The notes beneath the pieces are model-generated. The model was not told where the DNA came from. It did no database searches and worked only from the letters and a program-made list of their open reading frames with translations. Both the position numbers and the translations under genes were made by a program. Below, in pieces: positions 1 through 7,729 of a stretch of DNA of 7,729 bases (positions are counted from its first letter, which is position 1; each line of letters begins with the position of its first letter). Source of the stretch: Cellvibrionales bacterium UBA2511 (GTDB lineage: Bacteria > Pseudomonadota > Gammaproteobacteria > Pseudomonadales > Porticoccaceae); NCBI GenBank assembly GCA_002341315.1, contig DDNV01000064.1, positions 4,633 through 12,361 of the forward strand. Direction: 5' to 3'.

Positions 1-2
1 CC

Positions 3-1412
3 TGCCTGGGTCCGACCCACGAGGAAGTCATTACCGACCTGGTTCGCAACCAGCTGCGCAGTTACAAGCAACTGCCCGCCAACTTCTATCAAATTCAGAC
101 CAAGTTCCGGGATGAAATCCGCCCTCGCTTCGGCATCATGCGCGCACGGGAATTCCTGATGAAAGACGCCTACTCCTTTCATGCGGATCAGGCCAGCCTG
201 CAACAGACCTATGACACCATGCACGCGGCCTATACAGCGATATTTAACCGTCTTGGCCTCGACTTCAGGCCTGTCCTGGCGGATACCGGCAGCATTGGCG
301 GCAACCACTCCCATGAATTTCATGTGCTGGCGGCCTCCGGCGAGGACGATATCGCCTTCTCCAACGCCAGCGACTATGCCGCCAATGTGGAAATGGCCGA
401 AGCCGTGGCACCGACCGGGAGCCGGCCAACTGCATCGGCAGACATGCAGGAAGTGGCCACACCGGGCCAGCACAGTATTGAACAGGTCAGCCGGTTTCTC
501 GGGGTAAAACCTGAACAGGTCGCAAAAACCCTGATCGTACTGGGAGACCCCAATCAAAGCACCACCGCACTGGTGGCACTGGTGCTGCGGGGCGACCACG
601 AACTGAATGCTATCAAGGCCGAGAAACTGCAGGGCGTGGCATCGCCACTGACCTTTGCCAGCGAAGCACAGGTAAAAGCCATACTGGGATGTTCTGTGGG
701 ATCTATCGGTCCGGTAGGGCTCAACATTCCGACCATTGTGGATCGTAGCGCGGCCCACCTGGCAGACTTTGCCTGCGGTGCAAACCGCGATGATTACCAT
801 CTCACCGGTGTCAACTGGGAGAGAGATTGTCCGCCGCTACAGGTCGAGGACATTCGCAATGTGATCCCCGGTGACACCAGCCCCGATGGCCAGGGCACTC
901 TGGAGATCAAACGCGGTATTGAAGTGGGGCATATTTTTCAATTGGGCACCAAATACAGTGAAGCCATGAATGCCCGGGTACTCAACGAAGAAGGCCGAGA
1001 GCAGGTCATGTTGATGGGTTGCTACGGGATCGGCGTGAGCCGCGTTGTGGCCGCTGCCATAGAGCAGAATCACGATGAAAAGGGCATCATCTGGCCCGAT
1101 GCCCTGGCTCCTTTCCAGATCGCGGTGGTACCGATCAACCTGCACAAGTCCGAACAGGTTCGCGATGCCTGCGAAACGCTCTATGCTGATCTGCAACAGG
1201 CGGGTTTTGACGTGCTGTTAATGGATGAAGAAAAAGCCCGGTTAGGGGTCATGCTGGCAGACATTGAGTTAATGGGTATCCCTCACCGCATCGTCGTGGG
1301 CGACCGCGGGCTTGAACAGGGTCAGGTGGAATATTACAACCGTCGCAGCGAGGAAAGCTGCCAAATCGCGGTAACGGAATTGTCTGAGTTTCTGGCACAG
1401 GCCCTCGGATGA
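3..1412 (+). CDS. proS: Prolyl-tRNA synthetase (ProRS), 5'-truncated by window edge
   Basis: Cytoplasmic class II aminoacyl-tRNA synthetase that charges tRNA-Pro with proline. The reading frame is open from base 3 (CLGPTHEEV...), giving 469 codons before TGA. By comparison with the ~572-residue E. coli enzyme, about 105 N-terminal residues lie outside the window, so the first in-frame ATG (138) is internal. Class II motif 2 is seen as [11 protein letters not shown] followed by [11 protein letters not shown] (about bases 102-180). Motif 3 is seen as GCYGIGVSR (about 1018-1044). Between them is the bacterial-type insertion (editing) domain that hydrolyses Ala-tRNA-Pro. It contains the lysine of AKTLIV, which aligns with the E. 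coli editing-domain Lys279, and a GSIGP loop. The C-terminal anticodon-binding domain follows, with [12 protein letters not shown]. The stop overlaps the next start (ATGA), which suggests co-transcription and translational coupling. No frameshift is seen. Identity is secure. Confidence 0.97.
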   Translation, partial: CLGPTHEEVITDLVRNQLRSYKQLPANFYQIQTKFRDEIRPRFGIMRAREFLMKDAYSFHADQASLQQTYDTMHAAYTAIFNRLGLDFRPVLADTGSIGGNHSHEFHVLAASGEDDIAFSNASDYAANVEMAEAVAPTGSRPTASADMQEVATPGQHSIEQVSRFLGVKPEQVAKTLIVLGDPNQSTTALVALVLRGDHELNAIKAEKLQGVASPLTFASEAQVKAILGCSVGSIGPVGLNIPTIVDRSAAHLADFACGANRDDYHLTGVNWERDCPPLQVEDIRNVIPGDTSPDGQGTLEIKRGIEVGHIFQLGTKYSEAMNARVLNEEGREQVMLMGCYGIGVSRVVAAAIEQNHDEKGIIWPDALAPFQIAVVPINLHKSEQVRDACETLYADLQQAGFDVLLMDEEKARLGVMLADIELMGIPHRIVVGDRGLEQGQVEYYNRRSEESCQIAVTELSEFLAQALG

Positions 1413-1990
1413 GCGCTTCGGTCGGCCTGGGGGTCGCGCGGTGGCTGGCACTGACGGCCACTGCTCTCTGGCTGAGTGCTGCCCTCGCAGGCGACCCGCA
1501 GGAGGTGGATCAGGCTCTGCTGACCCTACTGAAAAAGACCGTGGAGCAGGCCGACAGCTTTGAGGATCGTTTCGATGCCGAGGTCTGGTTGATGGCAAAA
1601 TCCACCCAGCTTGCCCGGTACATTCCCGACAGCGAGGAGCGACTCGATCTGCTGCGCAAAATCCATCAGGCCGCCACGCGGGCAGAACTGTCGCCGGAAG
1701 TGGTGCTTGCGGTCATTCAGGTAGAAAGTCACTTTGACTCCTACGCGGTCTCCAGTGCCGGCGCTCAGGGGATGATGCAGGTTATGCCCTTCTGGAAGCA
1801 CGAAATCGGGCGGGCGGATGACAACCTGATCAACATCGATACCAATCTGCGCTATGGCTGCACCATTCTCAAGTATTATCTGGACAAGGAAAATGGCAAT
1901 CTCGCACTGGCGCTCGCCCGCTATAATGGCAGCTACGGCAAAACCTGGTACCCCGAGAGAGTCATGGTGGCCTGGGATAACTGGCGCTAG
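1409..1990 (+). CDS. Secreted Slt-type lytic transglycosylase (GH23-like), 193 aa
   Basis: Probable periplasmic murein lytic transglycosylase, which cleaves the MurNAc-GlcNAc bond of peptidoglycan to form 1,6-anhydroMurNAc ends. The N-terminus looks like a Sec signal peptide: a hydrophobic stretch at about residues 9-26 ends in AALAG, with likely cleavage after Ala27 and no lipobox cysteine. Residues ~30-90 form a charged helical linker. The SLT domain follows (~90-190). Its catalytic glutamate is Glu106 in VIQVESHFD, followed by [10 protein letters not shown] (118-127) and the late motif [10 protein letters not shown], all standard for this fold. It is much shorter than Slt70 and carries little beyond the catalytic domain. 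The start overlaps the proS stop by 4 bases and lacks a strong Shine-Dalgarno sequence, so translation probably depends on coupling to proS. From memory, a small SLT-domain gene after proS also occurs in related gammaproteobacteria. The specific family name (mlt/slt letter) cannot be assigned. Confidence 0.9.
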   Translation: MSASVGLGVARWLALTATALWLSAALAGDPQEVDQALLTLLKKTVEQADSFEDRFDAEVWLMAKSTQLARYIPDSEERLDLLRKIHQAATRAELSPEVVLAVIQVESHFDSYAVSSAGAQGMMQVMPFWKHEIGRADDNLINIDTNLRYGCTILKYYLDKENGNLALALARYNGSYGKTWYPERVMVAWDNWR

Positions 1991-2012
1991 AAACAAACAA
2001 CAAAATGACACC

Positions 2013-2041
2013 CCGGAGGTTTGTTAAACAAAAACCTCCGG
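2013..2041. terminator. Long-stem hairpin downstream of the transglycosylase gene
   Basis: CCGGAGGTTT (2013-2022) pairs perfectly with AAACCTCCGG (2032-2041), a 10-bp stem around a 9-base AT-rich loop. It lies 22 bases after the stop at 1990. On the plus strand no T-tract follows, so it may act as a 3'-end stabiliser or accessory structure. On the minus strand the downstream sequence is moderately T-rich (TGTCATTTTGTTGTTTGTTTC), so it could back up termination of the csp transcript. Confidence 0.6.
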
Positions 2042-2065
2042 ATAAAATCTATAAAGAAAATACAA

Positions 2066-2093
2066 AAAAATGCCAGCTAACGCTGGCATTTTT
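2066..2093. terminator. Bidirectional Rho-independent terminator between convergent genes
   Basis: The GC-containing stem TGCCAGC/GCTGGCA (2071-2077 with 2082-2088) has a 4-base loop TAAC. It is flanked by AAAAA on the left and TTTTT on the right, which extend the stem to 12 bp. The right T-tract ends the plus-strand proS-transglycosylase transcript. The left A-run (2064-2070) reads as T7 on the minus strand and ends the cold-shock transcript. This is a textbook shape, placed midway in the 127-base gap between the two converging stops. Confidence 0.9.
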
Positions 2094-2117
2094 ATTGGTT
2101 AAACTCAGGCATTTGCC

Positions 2118-2330
2118 TCAGGCAACAACAGTGACGTTTTGTGCCTGCGGGCCTTTCTGACCGTCGGTCACTTCGAAAGAAACCTGCTGCCCTTCATAGA
2201 GTGTGCGACGGCCTGTACCGTTAATAGCACTGAAATGTACAAAGACGTCCTTGCCACCCTCCTGCGCAAGAAAGCCATACCCTTTTTCTTCATTGAACCA
2301 CTTAACGGTACCGGTAACTAAATCTGACAT
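2118..2330 (-). CDS. Cold-shock domain protein (CspA family), 70 aa
   Basis: Small single-domain OB-fold protein that binds single-stranded RNA/DNA and acts as an RNA chaperone or antiterminator in the cytoplasm. The product begins [16 protein letters not shown]1 is seen as KGYGFL (16-21) and RNP2 as VFVHFS (29-34), with the C-terminal [10 protein letters not shown] typical of the family. At 70 residues it is full length. The ATG at 2330 was chosen because it matches the family start and is preceded by GAGGA (2335-2339) at 4-5 bases. An in-frame extension to 2357 would add nine residues without family support and would run into the upstream palindrome. The gene converges on the transglycosylase gene and lies 155 bases downstream of secF on the same strand. 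Whether it is cold-induced, or a constitutive or stationary-phase paralogue, cannot be told. No clear E. coli-type cold box is visible. Confidence 0.95.
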   Translation of the reverse strand: MSDLVTGTVKWFNEEKGYGFLAQEGGKDVFVHFSAINGTGRRTLYEGQQVSFEVTDGQKGPQAQNVTVVA

Positions 2331-2352
2331 AACATCCTCGTAAGCACTTAAT

Positions 2353-2368
2353 GCCAACCTCGGTTGGC
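2353..2368 (-). promoter_or_regulatory. Perfect palindrome / hairpin in the csp leader
   Basis: GCCAACCTCGGTTGGC is an inverted repeat with 7-base arms around two central bases (6-bp stem with a 4-base loop CGAG as RNA). It ends 22 bases before the csp ATG. If the candidate -10 at 2375-2380 is used, transcription would start at about 2368, placing this hairpin at the very 5' end of the mRNA. It could protect the message, act as a temperature- or Csp-responsive element, or be a DNA operator at the start site. Structure is seen directly; function is inferred. Confidence 0.5.
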
Positions 2369-2374
2369 GGTGTA

Positions 2375-2401
2375 AATATACAGGCAGCTAAAGACCCGCA
2401 A
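2375..2401 (-). promoter_or_regulatory. Candidate csp promoter
   Basis: On the minus strand TATATT (2375-2380; 5 of 6 matches to the -10 consensus) lies 15 bases from TTGCGG (2396-2401; first three -35 bases match). The spacing is short, so this is a moderate candidate only. It gives a predicted leader of about 38 nt starting at the palindrome. A second, weaker pair lies further upstream (TTGCGC/TAAAGT with 17-base spacing). Confidence 0.4.
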
Positions 2402-2457
2402 TTCCCACTTTAAAGCGGCTTACAAAAACGCGCAAGCAAAAAAACCTTGACATGCGC

Positions 2458-2487
2458 CAGAAGTCCTCGACACCGGACAGAAGTCCT
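2458..2487. repeat. Two tandem copies of a 10-mer (CAGAAGTCCT), 20-base period
   Basis: CAGAAGTCCT occurs at 2458-2467 and again at 2478-2487 (AGGACTTCTG on the minus strand), exactly 20 bases apart. The second copy overlaps the secF stop codon (TAG, 2486-2488). The copies lie between secF and the csp promoter region. Two direct repeats two helical turns apart could be binding sites on one face of the DNA, or a small duplication. No known motif is recognised. Confidence 0.45.
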
Positions 2488-3409
2488 AGGGCAGCCCATC
2501 AAACTCTTCACCCTCTTTCACCTCGGGCGGCAGCAGATTCTCTCTGGTCATCTGCAGAGCCATCAGCAGGTTTGCCGCCACATAGATAGAGGAGTACGTA
2601 CCGATTACCACACCAACAATGAGTGCGATTGCAAAGTTGTGAATCAGCTCACCGCCAAAAACAAACAGCGCCACTAACACAAAGATTGTGGTCAGAGAGG
2701 TCAGCAATGTGCGCTGCAACGACTGCGTCAGGGATTCATTAATAACCTCTTTTGCCTCCGCCGTTCGCAGCAGGCGAAAATTTTCCCGTATTCGGTCAAA
2801 CACGACAATCGTGTCATTCAGGGAGTAACCGATCACGGCGAGCACCGCCGCCAGCACTGTGAGATCAAACTCCAGGCGGGTGATCGAGAAAAACCCGAGC
2901 GTAATAATCACATCATGAATCAGCGCGAGAACGGCACCGATGGAAAATTTGTATTGAAACCGGATGGCCACATAGAGCATCACCACGGCCAGGGCAGCCA
3001 GCATACCCAGACCGCCATCCTCGCGAAGTTCATCACCCACCTGGGGGCCCACATAATCCACCCGGCGCATTTCGATCTCGCTGTCGGTGTTGTTTTGCAG
3101 TGCAGCAAACACCTCATCGGACAAGCCGGCTGCCGGCTCACCCTGCAAACGGATCAGCACATCACTCTCGGAACCGAAGTAAATTACAGTGGGGTTTTCA
3201 AAGCCGCCCTCCGTAAGCTGTGTGCGAATCACCGATAAATCGGCCGGCTCCGGATAACCCACCTCAATCTGGGTGCCACCGGTAAAATCGAGACCCAGCA
3301 CGATGCCTTTCACCGACAGGGAAACAAGGGAGCCCAGCACCAGAAGAATGGAGATGACCGCTGCCAGCTTCCGCTGGCCCATGAAATCAATAACACGTAG
3401 CGTTGTCAT
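2486..3409 (-). CDS. secF: Protein translocase subunit SecF, 307 aa
   Basis: Inner-membrane partner of SecD. The SecDF complex uses the proton gradient to pull or release preproteins on the periplasmic side of SecYEG. The ATG at 3409 (MTTLRVIDFMGQRK) was chosen because it matches the family N-terminus and has GGAG (3417-3420) 7 bases upstream. An upstream in-frame ATG at 3454 would overlap secD and lacks support. Seen in order: a first transmembrane helix (~17-35), LGLDFTGGT, a periplasmic domain ending in DYVGPQVG, then five C-terminal helices. These include LIHDVIITLG, GYSLNDTIVVFDRIREN and LTQSLQRTLLTS. Asp199 and Arg233 align with E. coli SecF Asp213 and Arg247, which are implicated in proton-coupled function. 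The slightly shorter length reflects a shorter N-terminus and periplasmic region. It lies 10 bases after secD, in one operon. No strong intrinsic terminator follows it. Confidence 0.97.
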   Translation of the reverse strand: MTTLRVIDFMGQRKLAAVISILLVLGSLVSLSVKGIVLGLDFTGGTQIEVGYPEPADLSVIRTQLTEGGFENPTVIYFGSESDVLIRLQGEPAAGLSDEVFAALQNNTDSEIEMRRVDYVGPQVGDELREDGGLGMLAALAVVMLYVAIRFQYKFSIGAVLALIHDVIITLGFFSITRLEFDLTVLAAVLAVIGYSLNDTIVVFDRIRENFRLLRTAEAKEVINESLTQSLQRTLLTSLTTIFVLVALFVFGGELIHNFAIALIVGVVIGTYSSIYVAANLLMALQMTRENLLPPEVKEGEEFDGLP

Positions 3410-3416
3410 GGTGAGT

Positions 3417-3422
3417 CTCCTA
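3417..3422 (-). promoter_or_regulatory. secF ribosome-binding site overlapping the secD stop
   Basis: On the minus strand TAGGAG combines the secD stop codon (TAG, 3420-3422) with the secF Shine-Dalgarno GGAG (3417-3420), 7 bases before the ATG at 3409. This arrangement favours coupled, near-equal synthesis of the two subunits and decides the secF start. Confidence 0.8.
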
Positions 3423-5273
3423 AATCCAGACTTTGTTAATGGTACGGCCACCATAGACCAGATTGACCAGCGCTCTGGTACCCAGAATTGCGGTGAACAT
3501 CGACGTCAAAATACCGATCGACAGGGTGACGGCAAAGCCCTGCACCGGCCCGGAACCAACGGCGTATAGAATCACCGCCACAATCAAGGTGGTCAGGTTG
3601 GCATCCAGAATCGAGACAAAAGCGCGATCGTAACCGGCATTGATGGCGGACTGGGGTGGCAGGCCATTGGCCAACTCCTCCCTGATTCGGGAAAAAATCA
3701 GCACATTGGCATCCACGGCCATCCCCACCGTCAGCACGATACCCGCGATACCCGGCAGGGTCAGGGTTGCACTCAGCAATGACATGGCAGCGACCATAAT
3801 GACCAGATTGAGGGCGAGTGCCACATTGGCAAAGATGCCGAAAACCCGGTAGTACACCAGCATGAAGAGCAACACCATCGCCATGCCGATGGTGACCGAT
3901 TTAACCCCCAGGGCAATGTTCTCAGCACCCAGTGAAGGACCAATGGTTCTCTCTTCGACAAAATACATGGGTGCCGCCAGACCACCGGCACGCAGCAGCA
4001 GTGCCAACTCCGAGGACTCGCGGGGATTATCCAGACCGGTAATACGGAAGGTCTTGCCCAGTGCACTGCGAATGGTGGCCAGACTGATAATTTTCTTTTC
4101 GACGTAGCGCTCGGACGCCGCAACCTGTTCGCCCTTGTCATTGGTGGTATAGGTGGTGCGGGTCTTGTACTCGATAAACAACACACCCAGGCGACGATCA
4201 ATATTTTTGCGGGAAACCCGGTGCATCCTGGCACCGCCATCACTGTCCAGCGTGATATTTACTTGTGGAAAGCCATTTTCATCGAAGGAGGCCGACGCGT
4301 TCGACACGTGGTCACCCGTAATCACTACCGTGCGTTCCAGCCAGGCATCGGGAAAACGTGACTTGTCATTCAGAAATTCAAATTTTTCTGCCGTGACCAC
4401 GTTCTGTTCTTCGGCCTCAAGACGGAACTCAAGATTGGCTGTCTTGCCGATAATCCGCTTCGCTTCAGCTGTATCCTGAACCCCGGGCAGCTCCACCATC
4501 ACCCGGTTGCGACCCTGTCGCTGAACAATGGGCTCGGACACCCCCAGTTCATTCACCCGGTTTCTCAGCGTCACCAGATTCTGGTTCAGTGCGTAATCCT
4601 CCACTTCCCTGATCGCAGATTCCGACATTGCGGAGCGGATAGTGAACAAACCGCCTTCCGTGGTGAGCTGCGCGGTCAGGTCGCGGAAATCGCGGCGGAG
4701 AATCCGGTTCGCTTCATCCCGCTCTTCTTCGGTGCGGAATTTGCTGACAATCGTCCCGTCCTCCAGCTTAACGGTGTGGTAGCGGAGCTTCTCCTCACGC
4801 ATGGCACCGCGTATCTCCCGAACCGCAGACTCCATACGCTTGCCAACCGCCTCATCAATATTGACTTCCAGCAGGAAATGCACGCCACCACTGAGGTCAA
4901 GCCCGAGCTTCATGGGTTGTGCACCCAACGCAGCAAGCCACTCCGGCGTTGTGGGTGCGAGGTTGAGCGCTACCACGTAATCAAAGCCGAGAGCCTGCTG
5001 AATGACCCTTTTTGCCGGTAACTGCTGATCCCGCTCCTTCAGGCGAATAAGGGCGTTTTCACCAGTGCTTTCTGCGCCGAAGTACTCGATACCTTCATCC
5101 TTGAGCGCCTGTTCCATCTGATCCAGCAACTGCTGATCAATCACGGTCGCACTACTCTGTCCGGAGACCTGTACAGCCGGATCAGGCACATACAGATTGG
5201 GCAGGGCATAAACCATTCCCAACAAAATAACAAAAAGGATCAGCAGGTATTTCCATAACGGATAACGGTTCAT
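3420..5273 (-). CDS. secD: Protein translocase subunit SecD, 617 aa
   Basis: Large RND-family membrane subunit of the SecDF accessory translocase. It drives late stages of protein export with the proton motive force. Length matches the E. coli protein (615 aa). The start MNRYPLWKY is the usual gammaproteobacterial one, and no upstream in-frame start exists. Seen in order: transmembrane helix 1 (~9-25), LGLDLSGGVHF (123-133), a large periplasmic P1 region (~135-450) containing RNRVMVELPGVQD and the LAAPMYFVEERTIGPSLG segment, then C-terminal helices (~455-610). Asp521 in GMAVDANVLIF aligns with E. coli Asp519, required for proton-coupled activity. The Shine-Dalgarno sequence is weak (only AAAAG-like purines before the ATG). 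It leads a two-gene transcript with secF from its own promoter. The usual upstream partner yajC is missing. No frameshift or lost motif is visible. Confidence 0.97.
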   Translation of the reverse strand: MNRYPLWKYLLILFVILLGMVYALPNLYVPDPAVQVSGQSSATVIDQQLLDQMEQALKDEGIEYFGAESTGENALIRLKERDQQLPAKRVIQQALGFDYVVALNLAPTTPEWLAALGAQPMKLGLDLSGGVHFLLEVNIDEAVGKRMESAVREIRGAMREEKLRYHTVKLEDGTIVSKFRTEEERDEANRILRRDFRDLTAQLTTEGGLFTIRSAMSESAIREVEDYALNQNLVTLRNRVNELGVSEPIVQRQGRNRVMVELPGVQDTAEAKRIIGKTANLEFRLEAEEQNVVTAEKFEFLNDKSRFPDAWLERTVVITGDHVSNASASFDENGFPQVNITLDSDGGARMHRVSRKNIDRRLGVLFIEYKTRTTYTTNDKGEQVAASERYVEKKIISLATIRSALGKTFRITGLDNPRESSELALLLRAGGLAAPMYFVEERTIGPSLGAENIALGVKSVTIGMAMVLLFMLVYYRVFGIFANVALALNLVIMVAAMSLLSATLTLPGIAGIVLTVGMAVDANVLIFSRIREELANGLPPQSAINAGYDRAFVSILDANLTTLIVAVILYAVGSGPVQGFAVTLSIGILTSMFTAILGTRALVNLVYGGRTINKVWI

Positions 5274-5313
5274 ATCACTAGTCTTTTATTGAGTCCTGAA
5301 CGAAAGGCTGACC

Positions 5314-5343
5314 ATTATAGGGTGGAAGCAGCGCCCTTGTCAG
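5314..5343 (-). promoter_or_regulatory. Sigma-70 promoter for secDF
   Basis: On the minus strand a perfect TATAAT (5314-5319) is preceded, after 18 bases, by CTGACA (5338-5343; 5 of 6 to TTGACA). It directs transcription into secD with a predicted leader of about 35 nt. It lies in the 123-base tgt-secD gap and indicates that secDF can be expressed independently of queA-tgt. Confidence 0.75.
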
Positions 5344-5396
5344 AAACGGCGGAAAATATCGAGCACCCCTCACATATTGGGGCGAATGAGCAAACC

Positions 5397-7573
<2,177 letters not shown>

Positions 7574-7663
7574 ACGTTTGGGGAGGCTTGTAAAAGGCCG
7601 CAAGGGTAATGGAAATCCACCGCCAGAGCCAGTGTACCCATCAATCAGAACAACACCGCTCTA

Positions 7664-7691
7664 TTGCTTCTCCGGGGACCACTGCTATAAT
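7664..7691 (+). promoter_or_regulatory. Sigma-70 promoter of tRNA-Leu with GC-rich discriminator
   Basis: TTGCTT (7664-7669) and a perfect TATAAT (7686-7691) are 16 bases apart. They are followed by CGCGCCCCTGT before the mature tRNA begins at 7703. The GC-rich discriminator next to the -10 is the signature of stringently controlled stable-RNA promoters (repressed by ppGpp/DksA). The predicted start near 7698 leaves only a ~5-base 5' leader for RNase P. Stringent control is inferred. Confidence 0.8.
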
Positions 7692-7702
7692 CGCGCCCCT
7701 GT

Positions 7703-7729
7703 GCCAGAGTGGTGAAATTGGTAGACACA
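7703..7729 (+). tRNA. tRNA-Leu, 5' part only (first 27 bases)
   Basis: The sequence GCCAGAG (acceptor strand, 7 nt), TG, GTG (D-stem), AAATTGGTAGA (D-loop with GG) and CAC (D-stem partner) fits the 5' half of a class II leucine tRNA. ATTGGTAGACACA is the characteristic leucine D-arm. The anticodon, variable arm and 3' end lie beyond the window, so the isoacceptor is unknown. The GACACA ending resembles the UAA isoacceptor of E. coli and Pseudomonas, but this is a weak hint. It has its own promoter immediately upstream. Confidence 0.88.

Noticed and set aside
837..1196. Minus-strand frame opposite proS
   Set aside because: A shadow of the well-conserved proS reading frame, with no independent coding signs.
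2331..2357. N-terminally extended cold-shock protein starting at 2357
   Set aside because: The extra nine residues have no family support, the start falls within the palindrome, and the ATG at 2330 has a proper ribosome site.
3410..3454. SecF start at 3454
   Set aside because: It would overlap the secD 3' end by 35 bases and add 15 non-conserved residues; ATG 3409 has a GGAG at ideal spacing.
5366..5382. CCCC/GGGG inverted repeat after tgt as a terminator
   Set aside because: Only a 4-bp stem with a 9-base loop and no T-tract on the minus strand; too weak to call.
7622..7709. GCCAGAG repeated at 7622-7628 and at the tRNA 5' end (7703-7709), as a possible attachment site
   Set aside because: A 7-base match is too short. 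Integrase sites usually match the tRNA 3' end, and no integrase or element is present.

Overview
This window looks like an ordinary chromosomal housekeeping block from a gammaproteobacterium. The protein sequences (ProRS, SecD/SecF, Tgt, QueA, a 70-residue cold-shock protein) resemble their Escherichia coli and Pseudomonas counterparts as I recall them. The order tRNA-Leu / queA-tgt-(yajC)-secD-secF is typical of the group. Base composition is moderate to slightly GC-rich and uniform, and I see no sign of a mobile element. A marine Pseudomonadales/Cellvibrionales-type organism is a plausible guess, but the sequence alone cannot fix the genus.

Left part, plus strand (1-1990): the 3' four-fifths of proS (prolyl-tRNA synthetase) overlaps by 4 bases a short secreted Slt-type lytic transglycosylase gene. 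The pair ends at a two-hairpin region (2013-2093). The second hairpin has an A-tract on one side and a T-tract on the other, so it can terminate transcription from both sides. Facing it on the minus strand is a cold-shock protein gene (2118-2330). Its leader carries a perfect 16-base palindrome close to the predicted transcription start.

Right part, minus strand (2486-7573): read in the direction of transcription, the order is queA, tgt, secD, secF. queA and tgt overlap by 4 bases and encode two steps of queuosine tRNA modification. secD and secF are 10 bases apart and encode the proton-driven accessory subunits of the Sec translocon. The gene normally found between tgt and secD, yajC, is absent. 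The 123-base gap instead contains a good sigma-70 promoter for secDF. At the far right, diverging from queA, a sigma-70 promoter with a GC-rich discriminator drives a tRNA-Leu gene whose first 27 bases are in the window.

No novel multi-gene system is visible. The items most worth a second look are the missing yajC, the palindrome and tandem 10-mers around the csp/secF junction, and the queA leader, which lacks a Shine-Dalgarno sequence.
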